64,000 nucleotides of DNA from Streptomyces longisporoflavus (GCF_014649775.1 NZ_BMTR01000003.1:434001-498000); one strand, 5' to 3'; counted from the stretch's first letter, positions 47,192 to 58,689 are shown. The notes: generated by a model not told the origin, from the sequence alone. Numbers and translations: made by a program.

Positions 47192-48145
47192 GTGAGGGAC
47201 ACACGAGAGAGCCGGCTGCTCCTGGTGCTGCTGATCGCCATCGCGTTCGCTTTGATCACGGTGGACATCCGCGGTGGTGAGGACTCGCCGGTCGACGGTG
47301 CCCGCCAGGCCGCCGCCACGGTCTTCGGCCCGGTCGAGGACGGCGTGTCGTCCGCCGTCGACCCGATCGGCAACGCGATCGGCGCGGTACGGGACTCCGG
47401 TGACCGGCATGACCGCATCGCGGAACTCGAGCGCCAGAACGCCGCGTTGAAAGCGAAGCTCGGCAGCGACGACCGCAACCGCAGCCGGGTCAGACAGCTG
47501 GACAGCATGCTCAAGAGCGCCGGCGCCGGGCAGTACGGCATCAAGGGCGCCGAAGTCATCGGCATAGGAGCGGCCCAGGGCTTCTCCTGGACCGTCACGA
47601 TCGACGCGGGCGCCAATGACGGACTCAAGCGCGACATGACCGTACTGAACGGCGACGGCCTGGTCGGCCGCGTCACCACGGTCGGCCCGAGCACCGCGAC
47701 CGTCCTGCTCGCCAACGACCCCGACTTCACCGTCGGCACCCGGATGGAGAAGACCGACGAGCTCGGCTTCGCCACCGGCCAGGGCGACCGCCCGCTCTCG
47801 GTGCAGATGCTCAACGGCAAGGCGAAGATCAAGAAGGGCGACCGGCTCGTCACCTTCGGCTCGCAGAAGGACAAGCCGTTCGTGCCGGGCGTACCGGTCG
47901 GCGAGGTCGTCCGCGTCGACCCCTCGGGCGGCGACCTGACGCGCAACGTCTACATCAAGCCGTACGTCGGCTTCACCAAGCTGGACATCGTCGGTGTCGT
48001 CGTCGAGGCGCCCCGCGAGGACCCGCGCGACACGGTGCTGCCGAAGAAGCCCGCCAAGCCGAAGCCGACCCCGACGGTGACCGTCACGGCCACACCGTCA
48101 GGGCAGGCCCCGGCCGACGACGCCGACAACGGCAACGAGCAGTAG
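47192..48145 (+). CDS. mreC: Cell-shape protein MreC
   Basis: 317 residues. One membrane helix near the N-terminus (RLLLVLLIAIAFALITV), a coiled coil (about 70-105, RHDRIAELERQNAALKAKL) and the beta-rich MreC domain (IGAAQGFSWTVTIDAGANDGLKRDMTVLNGDGLVGRV). The C-terminal 45 residues are proline-, threonine- and lysine-rich. MreC links cytoplasmic MreB to the wall enzymes PBP2 and RodA. The GTG is 14 bases after GAGGAAGG, a long spacing. mreD follows 13 bases downstream. Confidence 0.95.
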   Translation: MRDTRESRLLLVLLIAIAFALITVDIRGGEDSPVDGARQAAATVFGPVEDGVSSAVDPIGNAIGAVRDSGDRHDRIAELERQNAALKAKLGSDDRNRSRVRQLDSMLKSAGAGQYGIKGAEVIGIGAAQGFSWTVTIDAGANDGLKRDMTVLNGDGLVGRVTTVGPSTATVLLANDPDFTVGTRMEKTDELGFATGQGDRPLSVQMLNGKAKIKKGDRLVTFGSQKDKPFVPGVPVGEVVRVDPSGGDLTRNVYIKPYVGFTKLDIVGVVVEAPREDPRDTVLPKKPAKPKPTPTVTVTATPSGQAPADDADNGNEQ

Positions 48146-48158
48146 GAGCACCGGAACC

Positions 48159-48830
48159 ATGCGCTTCAACCGAATCCTGCTCTCCACCACCCTGATCGTC
48201 GTCGCCCTGGTCATCCAGGTCAGCGTCCTGGCCCGGCTGCAACTGCCGGGCGCGGTGCCGGACCTGGTGCTGCTCACGGTGCTCGGCCTCGCCCTGGTCT
48301 ACGGCCACGTCGGCGGCGCCCTCATCGGCTTCGGCGCCGGGCTCCTCGCGGACCTGGCCCCGCCCGCCGACCACGCGGCCGGGCGGTACGCCCTGGTCCT
48401 GTGCGTCGTCGGCTACCTCGCGGGCCTGGCCAAGCCGGAGACCGGGCGGCTCAGGTCGGCCACCGCGCCGCTCGTCGTGGTCGTGGGAGCGGCTCTTGGC
48501 TCGACCCTCCTTTACGCGGGCGTGGGCGCTCTCGTCGGGGACACCGCCGCCCGCCACGTGGGCCTGGGCGGGCTGCTCTTCACGGCCGCCCTGTACGACC
48601 TGCTGCTCGCGCCTTTCACGGTGCCGCTGATCATCGCGCTCGCCCGGCGCGCCGAGAACGACCCACTGGGGGAGACCTCCCCGGCCGCCAAGGCCACGGA
48701 CGTCTCGGCCGGCTGGCTCTCCTCGGGCACCGGCCTGCGCATCGGCAGCCAGCGCGGGGGCATGCGCATGAAGGCGGCCAAGGCACGTGTCGCGCGCGCC
48801 GGACGCATCAAGGGGGTCAAGCGCCTGTGA
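48159..48830 (+). CDS. mreD: Cell-shape protein MreD
   Basis: 223 residues with five to six membrane helices (STTLIVVALVIQVSVLARL, VPDLVLLTVLGLALVYGHVGGALIGFGAGLLADLAPPADHAAG). The GLLxDLxPP motif is typical of MreD and related S components. The last 55 residues are a basic cytoplasmic tail (MRMKAAKARVARAGRIKGVKRL). It is the membrane partner of MreC in the elongation complex. The ATG is 13 bases after mreC. Confidence 0.93.
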   Translation: MRFNRILLSTTLIVVALVIQVSVLARLQLPGAVPDLVLLTVLGLALVYGHVGGALIGFGAGLLADLAPPADHAAGRYALVLCVVGYLAGLAKPETGRLRSATAPLVVVVGAALGSTLLYAGVGALVGDTAARHVGLGGLLFTAALYDLLLAPFTVPLIIALARRAENDPLGETSPAAKATDVSAGWLSSGTGLRIGSQRGGMRMKAAKARVARAGRIKGVKRL

Positions 48831-48926
48831 CCGCAGCGCAGTTGTCCCCGTACGCGACCGGCCGCGCACACAGGTCGGTCGTGTACACGTACTACTCGTA
48901 CACACACTGAGAGGGGGAGGAAAGCA

Positions 48927-51101
48927 GTGACCAACATCCCCGAGACCGGACGGACCCCAAGGGTCCAGATCCGTCTCATCGTCATCCAGATCCTCGTGCT
49001 CTCCCTCCTCCTCACCCTCGGCGGCCGCCTCTGGTACCTCCAGATCCGCAACGGTGAGGAGTACGCCGAGGAAGCCTCCGGCAACCACGTCCAGCAGGTC
49101 GTCGACCCCGCCGTGCGCGGCTCGATCCTCGACGCGCGCGGCGTGCCGATCGCCGACAACGAGACCCGGCTCGTCGTCTCCGCGTCCCGCACGGACCTGA
49201 TGAAGATGAAGGACGACGGCAAGGCGGCCCTCGCCAAGCTCGCCGACGTCCTCGGCATGACCGCCAAGGAAGTCTCCGACAAGGTCCGCCTCTGCGACTC
49301 CAAGACGCCGCAGCCCTGCTGGAACGGCTCGCCCTACCAGCCGATCCCGATCACGGACGAGGCCTCGCCCAAGCAGGCCCTCCAGATCCGCGAGCGCGCC
49401 GAGGACTTCCCCGGCATCACCGCCGAGCCCACCGCCGTACGCCGCTACGCCGCGCCCGGCAAGTCCAACACCGCCCAGGTGCTCGGCTACCTCTCGCCCG
49501 TCACCGACGAAGAGATCAAGAAGGCCGAGAACACCGACTCGCCGTTCCTGCGCTCCGACCAGGTCGGCCGCTCCGGCCTTGAGCGCACGTACGACGCGCA
49601 GCTGCGCGGCAAGGCCGGCGTCACCCGCTACGAGGTCGACAACCTCGGCCGCGTCATCGGCAAGGCCAAGGACGACCCGGCACAGCCCGGCGCGAACGTC
49701 GTCACCAGCATCGACGCGCGCGTGCAGGCCCTGTCCGAGTACTGGCTGAACGACGCGATGAAGAAGGCCCGCCAGGAGTTCGACAAGAACACCAACGAGA
49801 ACTACAAGGCCGACGCGGGCGCCGTCGTCGTCATGGAGAACAAGACCGGACGCATCGTCTCCATGGCGTCCAACCCGACCTACGACCCGAACGCCTGGGT
49901 CGGCGGCATCTCCGGCAAGGACTACACGCAGCTCACCGGCAAGAAGTCCAACTACCCGCTCCTGAACCGCGCCATCCAGGGCCAGGCGGCCCCCGGCTCG
50001 ATCTTCAAGGTCATCCCGACGACGGCGGCGGTCAACGCGGGCTACGACTTCAACGGCAGCTACCCCTGCCCCAGCTCGTACTCCATCGGCGGCCAGGTCT
50101 TCAAGAACTTCGAGTCCCAGGGCCACGGCAGCATCACGCTCGGCCAGGCCCTTGAGGTCTCCTGCGACACCGTCTTCTACAAGCTCTCGCACGACCAGTG
50201 GGCCAAGGACGGCGGCAACAAGCCGAAGAAGGACGCCAAGGACTGGTTCTACAAGACCGCCCACCAGTTCGGCCTCGGCAAGGAGACCGGCATCGACCTG
50301 CCGAACGAGGTCACGGGCCGCGTCCCGGACCGCCAGTGGAAGAAGGACTACTGGAAGGCCAACAAGGACGGCTGGTGCAAGCAGGGCAAGAAGGGCGGGG
50401 ACTACGTCGAGAAGATCGCGTACGAGAACTGCCTCGAAGGCATGAAGATGCGCGCCGGTGACTCCGTCAACTACTCCATCGGACAGGGCGACACCCTCGT
50501 CACGCCGATACAGATGGCCACGATCTACTCCGCCATCGCCAACGGCGGCACCCTGTACAACCCCACCGTCGGCAAGGCGATCGTCAGCGCCGACGGCAAG
50601 CAGGTCCAGGAGATCAAGCCGAAGTCGCACGGCAAGCTGCCCATGGACGAGAAGACGCGCGCCGACATAGACGGTGCGCTCGCCGACGTGGCGACCAAGG
50701 GAACGGCCGCCTGGCGCTTCGGCGGCTGGCCGCAGGACAAGATCCCGATGCACGCCAAGACGGGTACGGCGGAGGTCCACGGCAAGCAGACCACCTCGTG
50801 GTTCGCGACGTACACCAAGGACTACTCGATCGTGATGACGATCTCCCAGGGCGGTACGGGTTCCGGCGCCTCGGGACCCGCCGTCCGCAAGATCTACGAC
50901 GGCATCTACGGCCTGGACGAGGACGGCAAGCAGAACCTGAAGAAGGCCCTGCTCCCCGAGCCGCAGAAGAACCTGCCGAAGATCGAGAAGGACGGTTCGA
51001 TCGACTCCCCGAAGATCAAGCCGTACAAGCCCGAGGCTCCCAAGCCCGCGGAACAGCCGCAGGAACTGGCGGGCGCGCCCGCGAACTGGAGGCGTGACTA
51101 G
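48927..51101 (+). CDS. mrdA: Penicillin-binding protein 2 (class B, elongation transpeptidase)
   Basis: 724 residues from a GTG preceded by GGGGGAGG. One N-terminal membrane helix (IRLIVIQILVLSLLLTLGGRLWYL), a dimerisation domain, then the transpeptidase domain with S358-I-F-K361 (active serine), SCD in place of the SxN motif (EVSCDTVFYKLS) and K611-T-G613. It cross-links new peptidoglycan outside the membrane. A PBP2-type region with several cysteines (CPSS, SCDT, WCKQ, ENCLEG) is present. The C-terminal 70 residues are proline-rich. The stop overlaps the rodA start by one base. Confidence 0.95.
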   Translation: MTNIPETGRTPRVQIRLIVIQILVLSLLLTLGGRLWYLQIRNGEEYAEEASGNHVQQVVDPAVRGSILDARGVPIADNETRLVVSASRTDLMKMKDDGKAALAKLADVLGMTAKEVSDKVRLCDSKTPQPCWNGSPYQPIPITDEASPKQALQIRERAEDFPGITAEPTAVRRYAAPGKSNTAQVLGYLSPVTDEEIKKAENTDSPFLRSDQVGRSGLERTYDAQLRGKAGVTRYEVDNLGRVIGKAKDDPAQPGANVVTSIDARVQALSEYWLNDAMKKARQEFDKNTNENYKADAGAVVVMENKTGRIVSMASNPTYDPNAWVGGISGKDYTQLTGKKSNYPLLNRAIQGQAAPGSIFKVIPTTAAVNAGYDFNGSYPCPSSYSIGGQVFKNFESQGHGSITLGQALEVSCDTVFYKLSHDQWAKDGGNKPKKDAKDWFYKTAHQFGLGKETGIDLPNEVTGRVPDRQWKKDYWKANKDGWCKQGKKGGDYVEKIAYENCLEGMKMRAGDSVNYSIGQGDTLVTPIQMATIYSAIANGGTLYNPTVGKAIVSADGKQVQEIKPKSHGKLPMDEKTRADIDGALADVATKGTAAWRFGGWPQDKIPMHAKTGTAEVHGKQTTSWFATYTKDYSIVMTISQGGTGSGASGPAVRKIYDGIYGLDEDGKQNLKKALLPEPQKNLPKIEKDGSIDSPKIKPYKPEAPKPAEQPQELAGAPANWRRD

Positions 51102-52303
51102 TGGCCGGCAACAATGGCTTCTCCGTCTCCGGCTACGGGCCCGAGCGCTCCTCCATGGCGTCCCGCGTGTTCGCCCGCGACTCGCTGGTGCGCAGGCTGG
51201 ACTGGCCGATACTGTTCGCGGCGATCGCGCTCTCCGTGATCGGCACCGCGCTTGTCTACTCGGCGACGCGCAACCGCACCGAGCTGGTCGGCGACGACCA
51301 GTACGCCTTCCTGATCAAGCACATCATGAACACCGGCATCGGCATCGCCCTGATGGCGGGCACGATCTGGCTCGGCCACCGCACCCTGCGCACGGCCGTG
51401 CCGATCCTCTACGGCATTTCCGTCTTCCTCGTCCTGCTCGTCCTCACCCCGCTCGGCGCGACGATCAACGGCGCGCACGCGTGGATCGTGCTCGGCGGCG
51501 GCTTCTCGCTGCAGCCCTCCGAGTTCGTGAAGATCACGATCATCCTGGGCATGGCGATGCTGCTCGCGGCGCGCGTCGACGCGGGCGACCGGGACCACCC
51601 CGACCACCGCACGGTCCTCCAGGCCCTCGGCCTGGCCGCCGTGCCGATAGTGATCGTGCTCCTCATGCCCGACCTCGGGTCGGTCATGGTGATGGCGATG
51701 ATCGTCCTCGGCGTGCTGCTCGCGTCGGGCGCCTCCAACCGCTGGGTCTTCGGACTCCTCGGCACGGGCGCGGCCGGCGCGATCGCCGTCTGGCAGCTCG
51801 GCGTCCTCGACGACTACCAGATCGCCCGCTTCGCGGCCTTCGCCAACCCCGCGCTCGACCCGGCGGGCGTCGGCTACAACACCAACCAGGCGCGCATCGC
51901 GATCGGTTCCGGCGGCCTGACCGGCACCGGCCTCTTCAAGGGCTCGCAGACAACGGGGCAGTTCGTGCCCGAGCAGCAGACGGACTTCGTGTTCACCGTC
52001 GCGGGCGAGGAACTCGGCTTCGCGGGCGCGGGTCTCATCCTGCTCCTGCTCGGCGTCTTCCTCTGGCGGGCCTGCCGCATCGCGCGCGAGACGACCGAGC
52101 TGTACGGCACGATCGTCGCCGCCGGGATCATCGCCTGGTTCGCCTTCCAGTCCTTCGAGAACATCGGCATGACGCTCGGCATCATGCCGGTGGCCGGTCT
52201 GCCGCTGCCCTTCGTCTCGTACGGAGGATCATCGATGTTCGCCGTCTGGGTGGCCGTGGGCCTGCTGCAGTCGATCAAGGTGCAGCGGCCGATGTCGGCC
52301 TAG
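51101..52303 (+). CDS. rodA: Peptidoglycan glycosyltransferase RodA (SEDS family)
   Basis: 400 residues with ten membrane helices. The sequence GATINGAHAWIVLGGGFSLQPSEFVKITIILGMAML includes the conserved SEDS region, and the large loop region contains GYNTNQARIAIGSGGLTGTGLF and PEQQTDFVFTVAGEELGF with the catalytic Asp. It polymerises lipid II and works as a pair with PBP2, whose gene ends in the TAGTG that also starts rodA, so the two are translationally coupled. Confidence 0.95.
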   Translation: MAGNNGFSVSGYGPERSSMASRVFARDSLVRRLDWPILFAAIALSVIGTALVYSATRNRTELVGDDQYAFLIKHIMNTGIGIALMAGTIWLGHRTLRTAVPILYGISVFLVLLVLTPLGATINGAHAWIVLGGGFSLQPSEFVKITIILGMAMLLAARVDAGDRDHPDHRTVLQALGLAAVPIVIVLLMPDLGSVMVMAMIVLGVLLASGASNRWVFGLLGTGAAGAIAVWQLGVLDDYQIARFAAFANPALDPAGVGYNTNQARIAIGSGGLTGTGLFKGSQTTGQFVPEQQTDFVFTVAGEELGFAGAGLILLLLGVFLWRACRIARETTELYGTIVAAGIIAWFAFQSFENIGMTLGIMPVAGLPLPFVSYGGSSMFAVWVAVGLLQSIKVQRPMSA

Positions 52304-52340
52304 GCCGGTCGCGGGGCTGCCACCGGCCCGCGATCGCGTC

Positions 52341-52346
52341 TAGATT
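52341..52346 (+). promoter_or_regulatory. -10 box suggesting a leaderless CYTH-CHAD transcript
   Basis: TAGATT ends six bases before the ATG at 52353, with no ribosome site between, so the transcript would start at the start codon. Confidence 0.5.
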
Positions 52347-52352
52347 CGATCC

Positions 52353-53963
52353 ATGGCGGAGACGAAGCGCGAGATCGAGCGGAAGTACGACGTCGGGGCG
52401 GACGCGGAGCTGCCCGACCTGAGCGGTGTCGCCGGGGTGGCCGACGTCGTCGACAAGGGCGTCGTCGAACTGGACGCCGTCTATCACGACACGACCGACC
52501 AGGTGCTCCTCTCCGACTCGATCACGCTGCGCCGCCGCATCGGCGGCGACGACGAGGGCTGGCACCTGAAACTGCCGGTGTCTCCCGTACAAGGTGTGCG
52601 GGACGAGATCCAGGCCCCGCTCTCGGACTCGGTGCCGCCCGAGCTGTCCTCGCTCGTGCGATCCCGGGTGCGCGATGCGGAGCTCGTGCCCGTCATGCGC
52701 CTGCTGACCGCGCGCGACCTGCGCCACCTCGTCGACGGCGAAGGGGCGCTGCTCGCCGAGCTGAGCGTCGACCGGGTCAGAGCCGAGCGGCTCACCGAGG
52801 ACGGCGGCACCGCCGAGTGGGCCGAGATCGAGGTGGAGCTGGCGGACGGCGCGGACCCCGCGCTGCTCGACCGGATCGAGAAGAAGCTGAAGAAGCTGGG
52901 CGTCGAGCGGTCGTCGTCCGCTTCGAAACTGGCCAAGGCTCAGGCGGGGACGGCTCTGACAGCGGCCCGGAAGCAGCTCGCGAAGGGCAAGCTGAAGCCT
53001 GGCAAGAGCAAAAAGGGGCAGAAGGGTGAGCGGTACACAGTCATCGAGCTGAAGGACTCCGCCGTGCAACCTGACCCCGTCACCGCTGCCGACCACGTCC
53101 TCGCCTACATCCGCACCCAGCGCGACGCCCTCGTCGCCCTCGACCCCGACGTCCGCCGCGACCTGCCGGACTCCGTGCACCAGATGCGGGTCGCCACCCG
53201 CCGCATGCGCAGCGCCTTCCGCTCGTACCGCAAGCTGCTCGACCGCTCCGTCACCGACCCGATCGGCGACGAACTGAAATGGCTCGCGGGCGAGCTCGGT
53301 GTCGACCGCGACCAAGAGGTCCTGGCCGAACGGATCACGAGCCGCGTCGACACCGTGCCGGGAACCCTGCTCCTCGGGCCGGTGCGGGCCCGCCTGCAGA
53401 TCTGGTCCGTCGCCGGAGCCGCCGACTCCCGCAGCAGGACCGTCGCCGCGCTCGAAGGAGAGCGCTACGTACAGCTCCTGAACTCCGTCGACGCGCTGCT
53501 CGCCGACCCCCCGCTGCGCAAGGCGGCCACTTCGTCCCCCGGCAAGGCGCTCCCCAAGGCCGTCCGCAAGGACTACGCCCGTCTGGAAGCCCGCATCGAG
53601 CACGCCCTCGCGCTGGAGCCGGGGGAGGAGCGGGACGTGGCGATGCACAGCGCCCGCAAGGCCGCCAAGCGTGCCCGGTACGCGGGCGAGGCGGCCAGGC
53701 CCGCGCTCGGCAAGCCCGCCAAGCGGTTCGCGAAGCGGATGAAGGCCGTCCAGAAGGTTCTCGGCGATCACCAGGACAGCGTCGTCGCCAGGGACACGCT
53801 GCGGAACCTGGCGGTCCAGGCCCACGCGGCCGGCGAGACCGCCTTCACCTGGGGACTCCTGTACGGCCAGGAGGAGGCCAGGGCCGCCCGCCGCGAGAAC
53901 GAGCTGCCCGGGGTGTGGCACCGGGCGTCCAGGCCCAAACTGCGGGCGGCACTGAGCGGCTGA
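52353..53963 (+). CDS. CYTH and CHAD domain protein
   Basis: 536 residues. The N-terminal CYTH domain (about 4-200) begins with EIERKYDV, the ExExK motif that binds triphosphates through metal, and has further charged strands (ITLRRRIGGDDEGWHLKL). A lysine-rich linker (GKLKPGKSKKGQKGE) leads to the helical CHAD domain (about 230-520) with conserved histidines and arginines (SVHQMRVATRRMRSAFRSYRKLL). CYTH enzymes hydrolyse or make polyphosphates, and CHAD binds polyphosphate, so a polyphosphate role is likely. Which reaction is not evident. Confidence 0.93.
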   Translation: MAETKREIERKYDVGADAELPDLSGVAGVADVVDKGVVELDAVYHDTTDQVLLSDSITLRRRIGGDDEGWHLKLPVSPVQGVRDEIQAPLSDSVPPELSSLVRSRVRDAELVPVMRLLTARDLRHLVDGEGALLAELSVDRVRAERLTEDGGTAEWAEIEVELADGADPALLDRIEKKLKKLGVERSSSASKLAKAQAGTALTAARKQLAKGKLKPGKSKKGQKGERYTVIELKDSAVQPDPVTAADHVLAYIRTQRDALVALDPDVRRDLPDSVHQMRVATRRMRSAFRSYRKLLDRSVTDPIGDELKWLAGELGVDRDQEVLAERITSRVDTVPGTLLLGPVRARLQIWSVAGAADSRSRTVAALEGERYVQLLNSVDALLADPPLRKAATSSPGKALPKAVRKDYARLEARIEHALALEPGEERDVAMHSARKAAKRARYAGEAARPALGKPAKRFAKRMKAVQKVLGDHQDSVVARDTLRNLAVQAHAAGETAFTWGLLYGQEEARAARRENELPGVWHRASRPKLRAALSG

Positions 53964-54027
53964 ACGCCGGGGTACGCTGGATGGTCACCCCTGCCAGATC
54001 ATGAGAACCCTGCCGAAAGACGCTGTG

Positions 54028-55950
<1,923 letters not shown>

Positions 55951-56520
55951 GTGACGCGGCCGGAGCCGGTGGCAGAGACGGGTGCTCCGCGTCTCGCCCC
56001 GCCCTCCGGCCGCGTGCACCTCTCCTTCGTCGCCGCGATGGAGGAGTTCCGCGCCGAGGGCCGCGGCGGCGCCGACGACGACACGACGCTCGGCCGCACC
56101 CTGCGCGACTACGGCGACAAGTGGCACGACCCGGTGGTCTTCGAGCGCTATGTGGCCGAGGTCCACGAAGCCGTGCATCCCGCCGAGCCGCTCTCCGTCC
56201 CCGTGACCACCCTCTGGTACGCGGACGGCAGTAATTACCTCGGCCGTCTCGCCATCCGCCACAACATCGCCACGCGCTTCCTGCGCGAGTACGGCGGTCA
56301 CATCGGCTACGACGTGCGCCCCACCGCCCGCCGCCGCGGCCACGCCACGGCGATGCTGATCGACAGCCTCCCGTACGCCCGTGCCCTCGGCCTCACCTCG
56401 GTCCTGGTGACCTGCGACACCGACAACACCGGTTCGCGCAAGGTGATCGAGGCCGCGGGCGGCGCGTTTGACGACGAACGCGGCGGAAAGCTGCGTTACT
56501 GGATCGAGACGGGCGACTGA
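55951..56520 (+). CDS. GNAT N-acetyltransferase
   Basis: 189 residues. The acetyl-CoA loop is in GYDVRPTARRRGHATAML, and the core strands ALGLTSVLVTCDTDNTGSRKVIEAAGGAF are typical of the family. The GTG directly follows the stop of the radical SAM gene with no gap, so the two are co-transcribed. The substrate is unknown. Confidence 0.88.
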   Translation: MTRPEPVAETGAPRLAPPSGRVHLSFVAAMEEFRAEGRGGADDDTTLGRTLRDYGDKWHDPVVFERYVAEVHEAVHPAEPLSVPVTTLWYADGSNYLGRLAIRHNIATRFLREYGGHIGYDVRPTARRRGHATAMLIDSLPYARALGLTSVLVTCDTDNTGSRKVIEAAGGAFDDERGGKLRYWIETGD

Positions 56521-56578
56521 CGGCTCACGGCCGCCGCCCGGATTGAACCGGCATCCGCCCCTGAGCGTCTAGGACGGC

Positions 56579-57784
56579 ATGGACCTGGAAAAGCGGCCCC
56601 CGCTGAACGAGCGCGAGCCGGAGCAGCCCCCCACCGCACCACAGCCGCAGGCCGAGGGCTGTCTCGCCGTCGCGATCCGCATCCCGGTGCGGATCGTGGT
56701 CCTTGTGCTCGTCGTGCCGGTACGCCTGGTGTGGGACGCGCTCGCCGTGTGCGGCCGTTTCCTGTACCTGCGGGGGCTGAGGCCCGTGGGACGCGCGTTC
56801 GCCTGGCTGGGCCGCACGCTGATCGTGACGCCGCTGACGTGGCTGTTCGAACACGTCGTCACGCCGGTCGCGCTCGGCATCACGACCGTCACGGAGTGGC
56901 TGCTCAAGGCGGTGTTCGTGTGGCCGTGGGTGGGTCTTTGGCGGTACGTGGTGGCGCCGGTCGGCAAGGGGCTCGCGTGGCTCGGGCGGATGCTGGTCGT
57001 GGTGCCCGCCGTCTGGCTGTACGCCGCCGTCCTCACGCCGATCGGGCACGCGATCGCCTGGCTCGCGCGAGGCATCGCCGCGGGCGCCGCGATGGCCGGA
57101 CGCGGCATCGGCGCCTGCCTGATGTGGCTGCTCAAGGCGGTGTTCGTGTGGCCTTGGGTGGGTCTTTGGAAGTACGTGGTCGTGCCGGTCGGCATGGGGC
57201 TCGCATGGCTCGGGCGGGTGCTGATCGTGGTGCCCGCCGTCTGGCTGTATGCCGCCGTCCTCACGCCGATCGGGCACGCGATCGCCTGGCTCGCGCGGGG
57301 GATCGGGGCGGTCCTCGCCACCCTGGGGCGCTGGATCTTCGTCGTGCCCGCCGTCGCCCTGTGGCGCTGGGTGCTCGCGCCCGTCGGGCGGGGCATCGCG
57401 GTCGTCGCACGCGAGATCTTCGACGCGTTCGGACACGCCTGGCGGATCGCCGGACACATCTCGCTGGTCGTCGGCCGCTTCCTCGGCAGGCTCCTGCGAT
57501 GGCTCTTCGTCGACCCGGTGCGCTGGGTCTACCGCGCGGTCCTCACTCCGGTCGGGCACGTCCTGCGCGACGGGGTCTGGCGGCCCGCGGCGCGGGCCGT
57601 GAAGGACGCGGGCCGCGCCACCCGGCAGGCCCTCGCCGGCGTCCGCCAGAGCGTGCGGGACGCGCGTGCCGACGTACGGCGCATGCTGTTCGGGGCGCCG
57701 AAGGAGCGGGTCCCCGTGGGGGGGCGCCGTGGCGGAGCCCGCGCCGGTGCCCGCGCCGGTGCCGGTGGCCCGGCGGGAACCTGA
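56579..57784 (+). CDS. Membrane protein with internal tandem duplication
   Basis: 401 residues of unknown function. It is rich in tryptophan, valine and arginine and contains many short amphipathic or membrane helices of the pattern W-L-x-x-x-V-x-x-P-V-x-x-x-L-A-W-L-G-R. A block of about 59 residues (starting WLLKAVFVWPWVGLW and ending HAIAWLARGI) is present twice with few changes at an offset of 76 residues. More degenerate copies occur before and after. The C-terminus is arginine-, alanine- and glycine-rich. I recall similar proteins only from Streptomyces. It lies between the two radical SAM genes. Confidence 0.8.
   Translation: MDLEKRPPLNEREPEQPPTAPQPQAEGCLAVAIRIPVRIVVLVLVVPVRLVWDALAVCGRFLYLRGLRPVGRAFAWLGRTLIVTPLTWLFEHVVTPVALGITTVTEWLLKAVFVWPWVGLWRYVVAPVGKGLAWLGRMLVVVPAVWLYAAVLTPIGHAIAWLARGIAAGAAMAGRGIGACLMWLLKAVFVWPWVGLWKYVVVPVGMGLAWLGRVLIVVPAVWLYAAVLTPIGHAIAWLARGIGAVLATLGRWIFVVPAVALWRWVLAPVGRGIAVVAREIFDAFGHAWRIAGHISLVVGRFLGRLLRWLFVDPVRWVYRAVLTPVGHVLRDGVWRPAARAVKDAGRATRQALAGVRQSVRDARADVRRMLFGAPKERVPVGGRRGGARAGARAGAGGPAGT
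56897..57300 (+). repeat. Near-identical 176-base tandem duplication inside the membrane-protein gene
   Basis: About 56897-57072 and 57125-57300 are nearly identical at a distance of 228 bases, in frame. Differences are few, so the duplication is recent or kept uniform by recombination. Confidence 0.8.
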
Positions 57785-57843
57785 CGCGCCGGGGGCACGT
57801 ACTCTAGGTAGCAGTACGACCGCACTCACGAAGGACTAGAACA

Positions 57844-58689
57844 CTGGGCAAGCGACAGCCCGAAGGCCCGCCGCCCGCTCCCGCGGTGCAGCGCATCCGA
57901 CTGCGTTACACCAAGCGCGGCCGCCTCCGGTTCACCAGCCACCGAGACTTCCAGCGCGCCTTCGAGCGGGCCCTGCGCCGCGCCGAGGTGCCCATGGCGT
58001 ACTCGGCGGGGTTCACCCCCCACCCGAAGGTGTCGTACGCCAATGCCGCACCCACCGGCACGGGCAGTGAGGCCGAGTACCTGGAGATCGCGCTCACCGA
58101 GCCGCGTGACCCCGACAAGCTGCGCGAGCTGCTCGACGAGTCGATGCCGACCGGCCTCGACATCGTGGACGCCGTCGAGTCCCGCACCCCGGGACTCGCC
58201 GACCGGCTCACCGCCTCCGTCTGGGAGCTGCGCCTGAACGGCGTCGAGCCCGCGGACGCGGAGCGTGCCGCCGAGGCATTCCGGGCCGCGGAGACCGTCG
58301 AGGTCCAGCGCCGCGCGAAGAACGGCATGCGGACGTTCGATGCCCGCGAGGCCGTCGTGCATCTGGAGTCCATCGCCTCTGACGAGGCGATCGCCCACGA
58401 CACCGATAGGCCGACCGACCAGCCCTGTGCGATACTGCGGCTGGTTGTTCGGCACGTGACACCTGCCGTACGACCCGACGACGTCCTGTCCGGTCTCCGA
58501 GCTGTGGCCGACCTGGCGCCGCCGGTCCCCGCAGCGGTGACCAGGCTGGCGCAGGGGCTTCTTGACGACGAGACCGGCACGGTGACCGACCCGCTCGCGC
58601 CCGACCGCGAGGCAGCCACGACCCCGACCGAGAAACAAGGGGCCGACGCAGCCGCCGCGAAGGTGCCGGCGACGGAAGGTCCCGCGTAG
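57844..58689 (+). CDS. Radical-SAM-associated protein, TIGR03936 family
   Basis: 281 residues from a CTG at 57844; a GTG at 57886 would give 267 residues. CTG is preferred because AAGGA lies eight bases before it and because the added GKRQPEGPPPAPAV is, as I recall, the usual N-terminus in Streptomyces. Core motifs: IRLRYTKRGRLRFTSHRDFQRAFERALRRA and SAGFTPHPKVSYANAAPTGTGSEAEYLEI. It contains no iron-sulphur motif and is the partner type of TIGR03960 radical SAM proteins. The function is unknown. A TAGGTA at 57805-57810 may be its -10 box. Confidence 0.88.
   Translation: MGKRQPEGPPPAPAVQRIRLRYTKRGRLRFTSHRDFQRAFERALRRAEVPMAYSAGFTPHPKVSYANAAPTGTGSEAEYLEIALTEPRDPDKLRELLDESMPTGLDIVDAVESRTPGLADRLTASVWELRLNGVEPADAERAAEAFRAAETVEVQRRAKNGMRTFDAREAVVHLESIASDEAIAHDTDRPTDQPCAILRLVVRHVTPAVRPDDVLSGLRAVADLAPPVPAAVTRLAQGLLDDETGTVTDPLAPDREAATTPTEKQGADAAAAKVPATEGPA

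Noticed and set aside
53964..54027. ATG at 54001 as the start of the radical SAM gene
   Set aside because: It is in frame, but the family start PVESVFP begins at 54028; the ribosome site is weak for both, so the shorter form was chosen.
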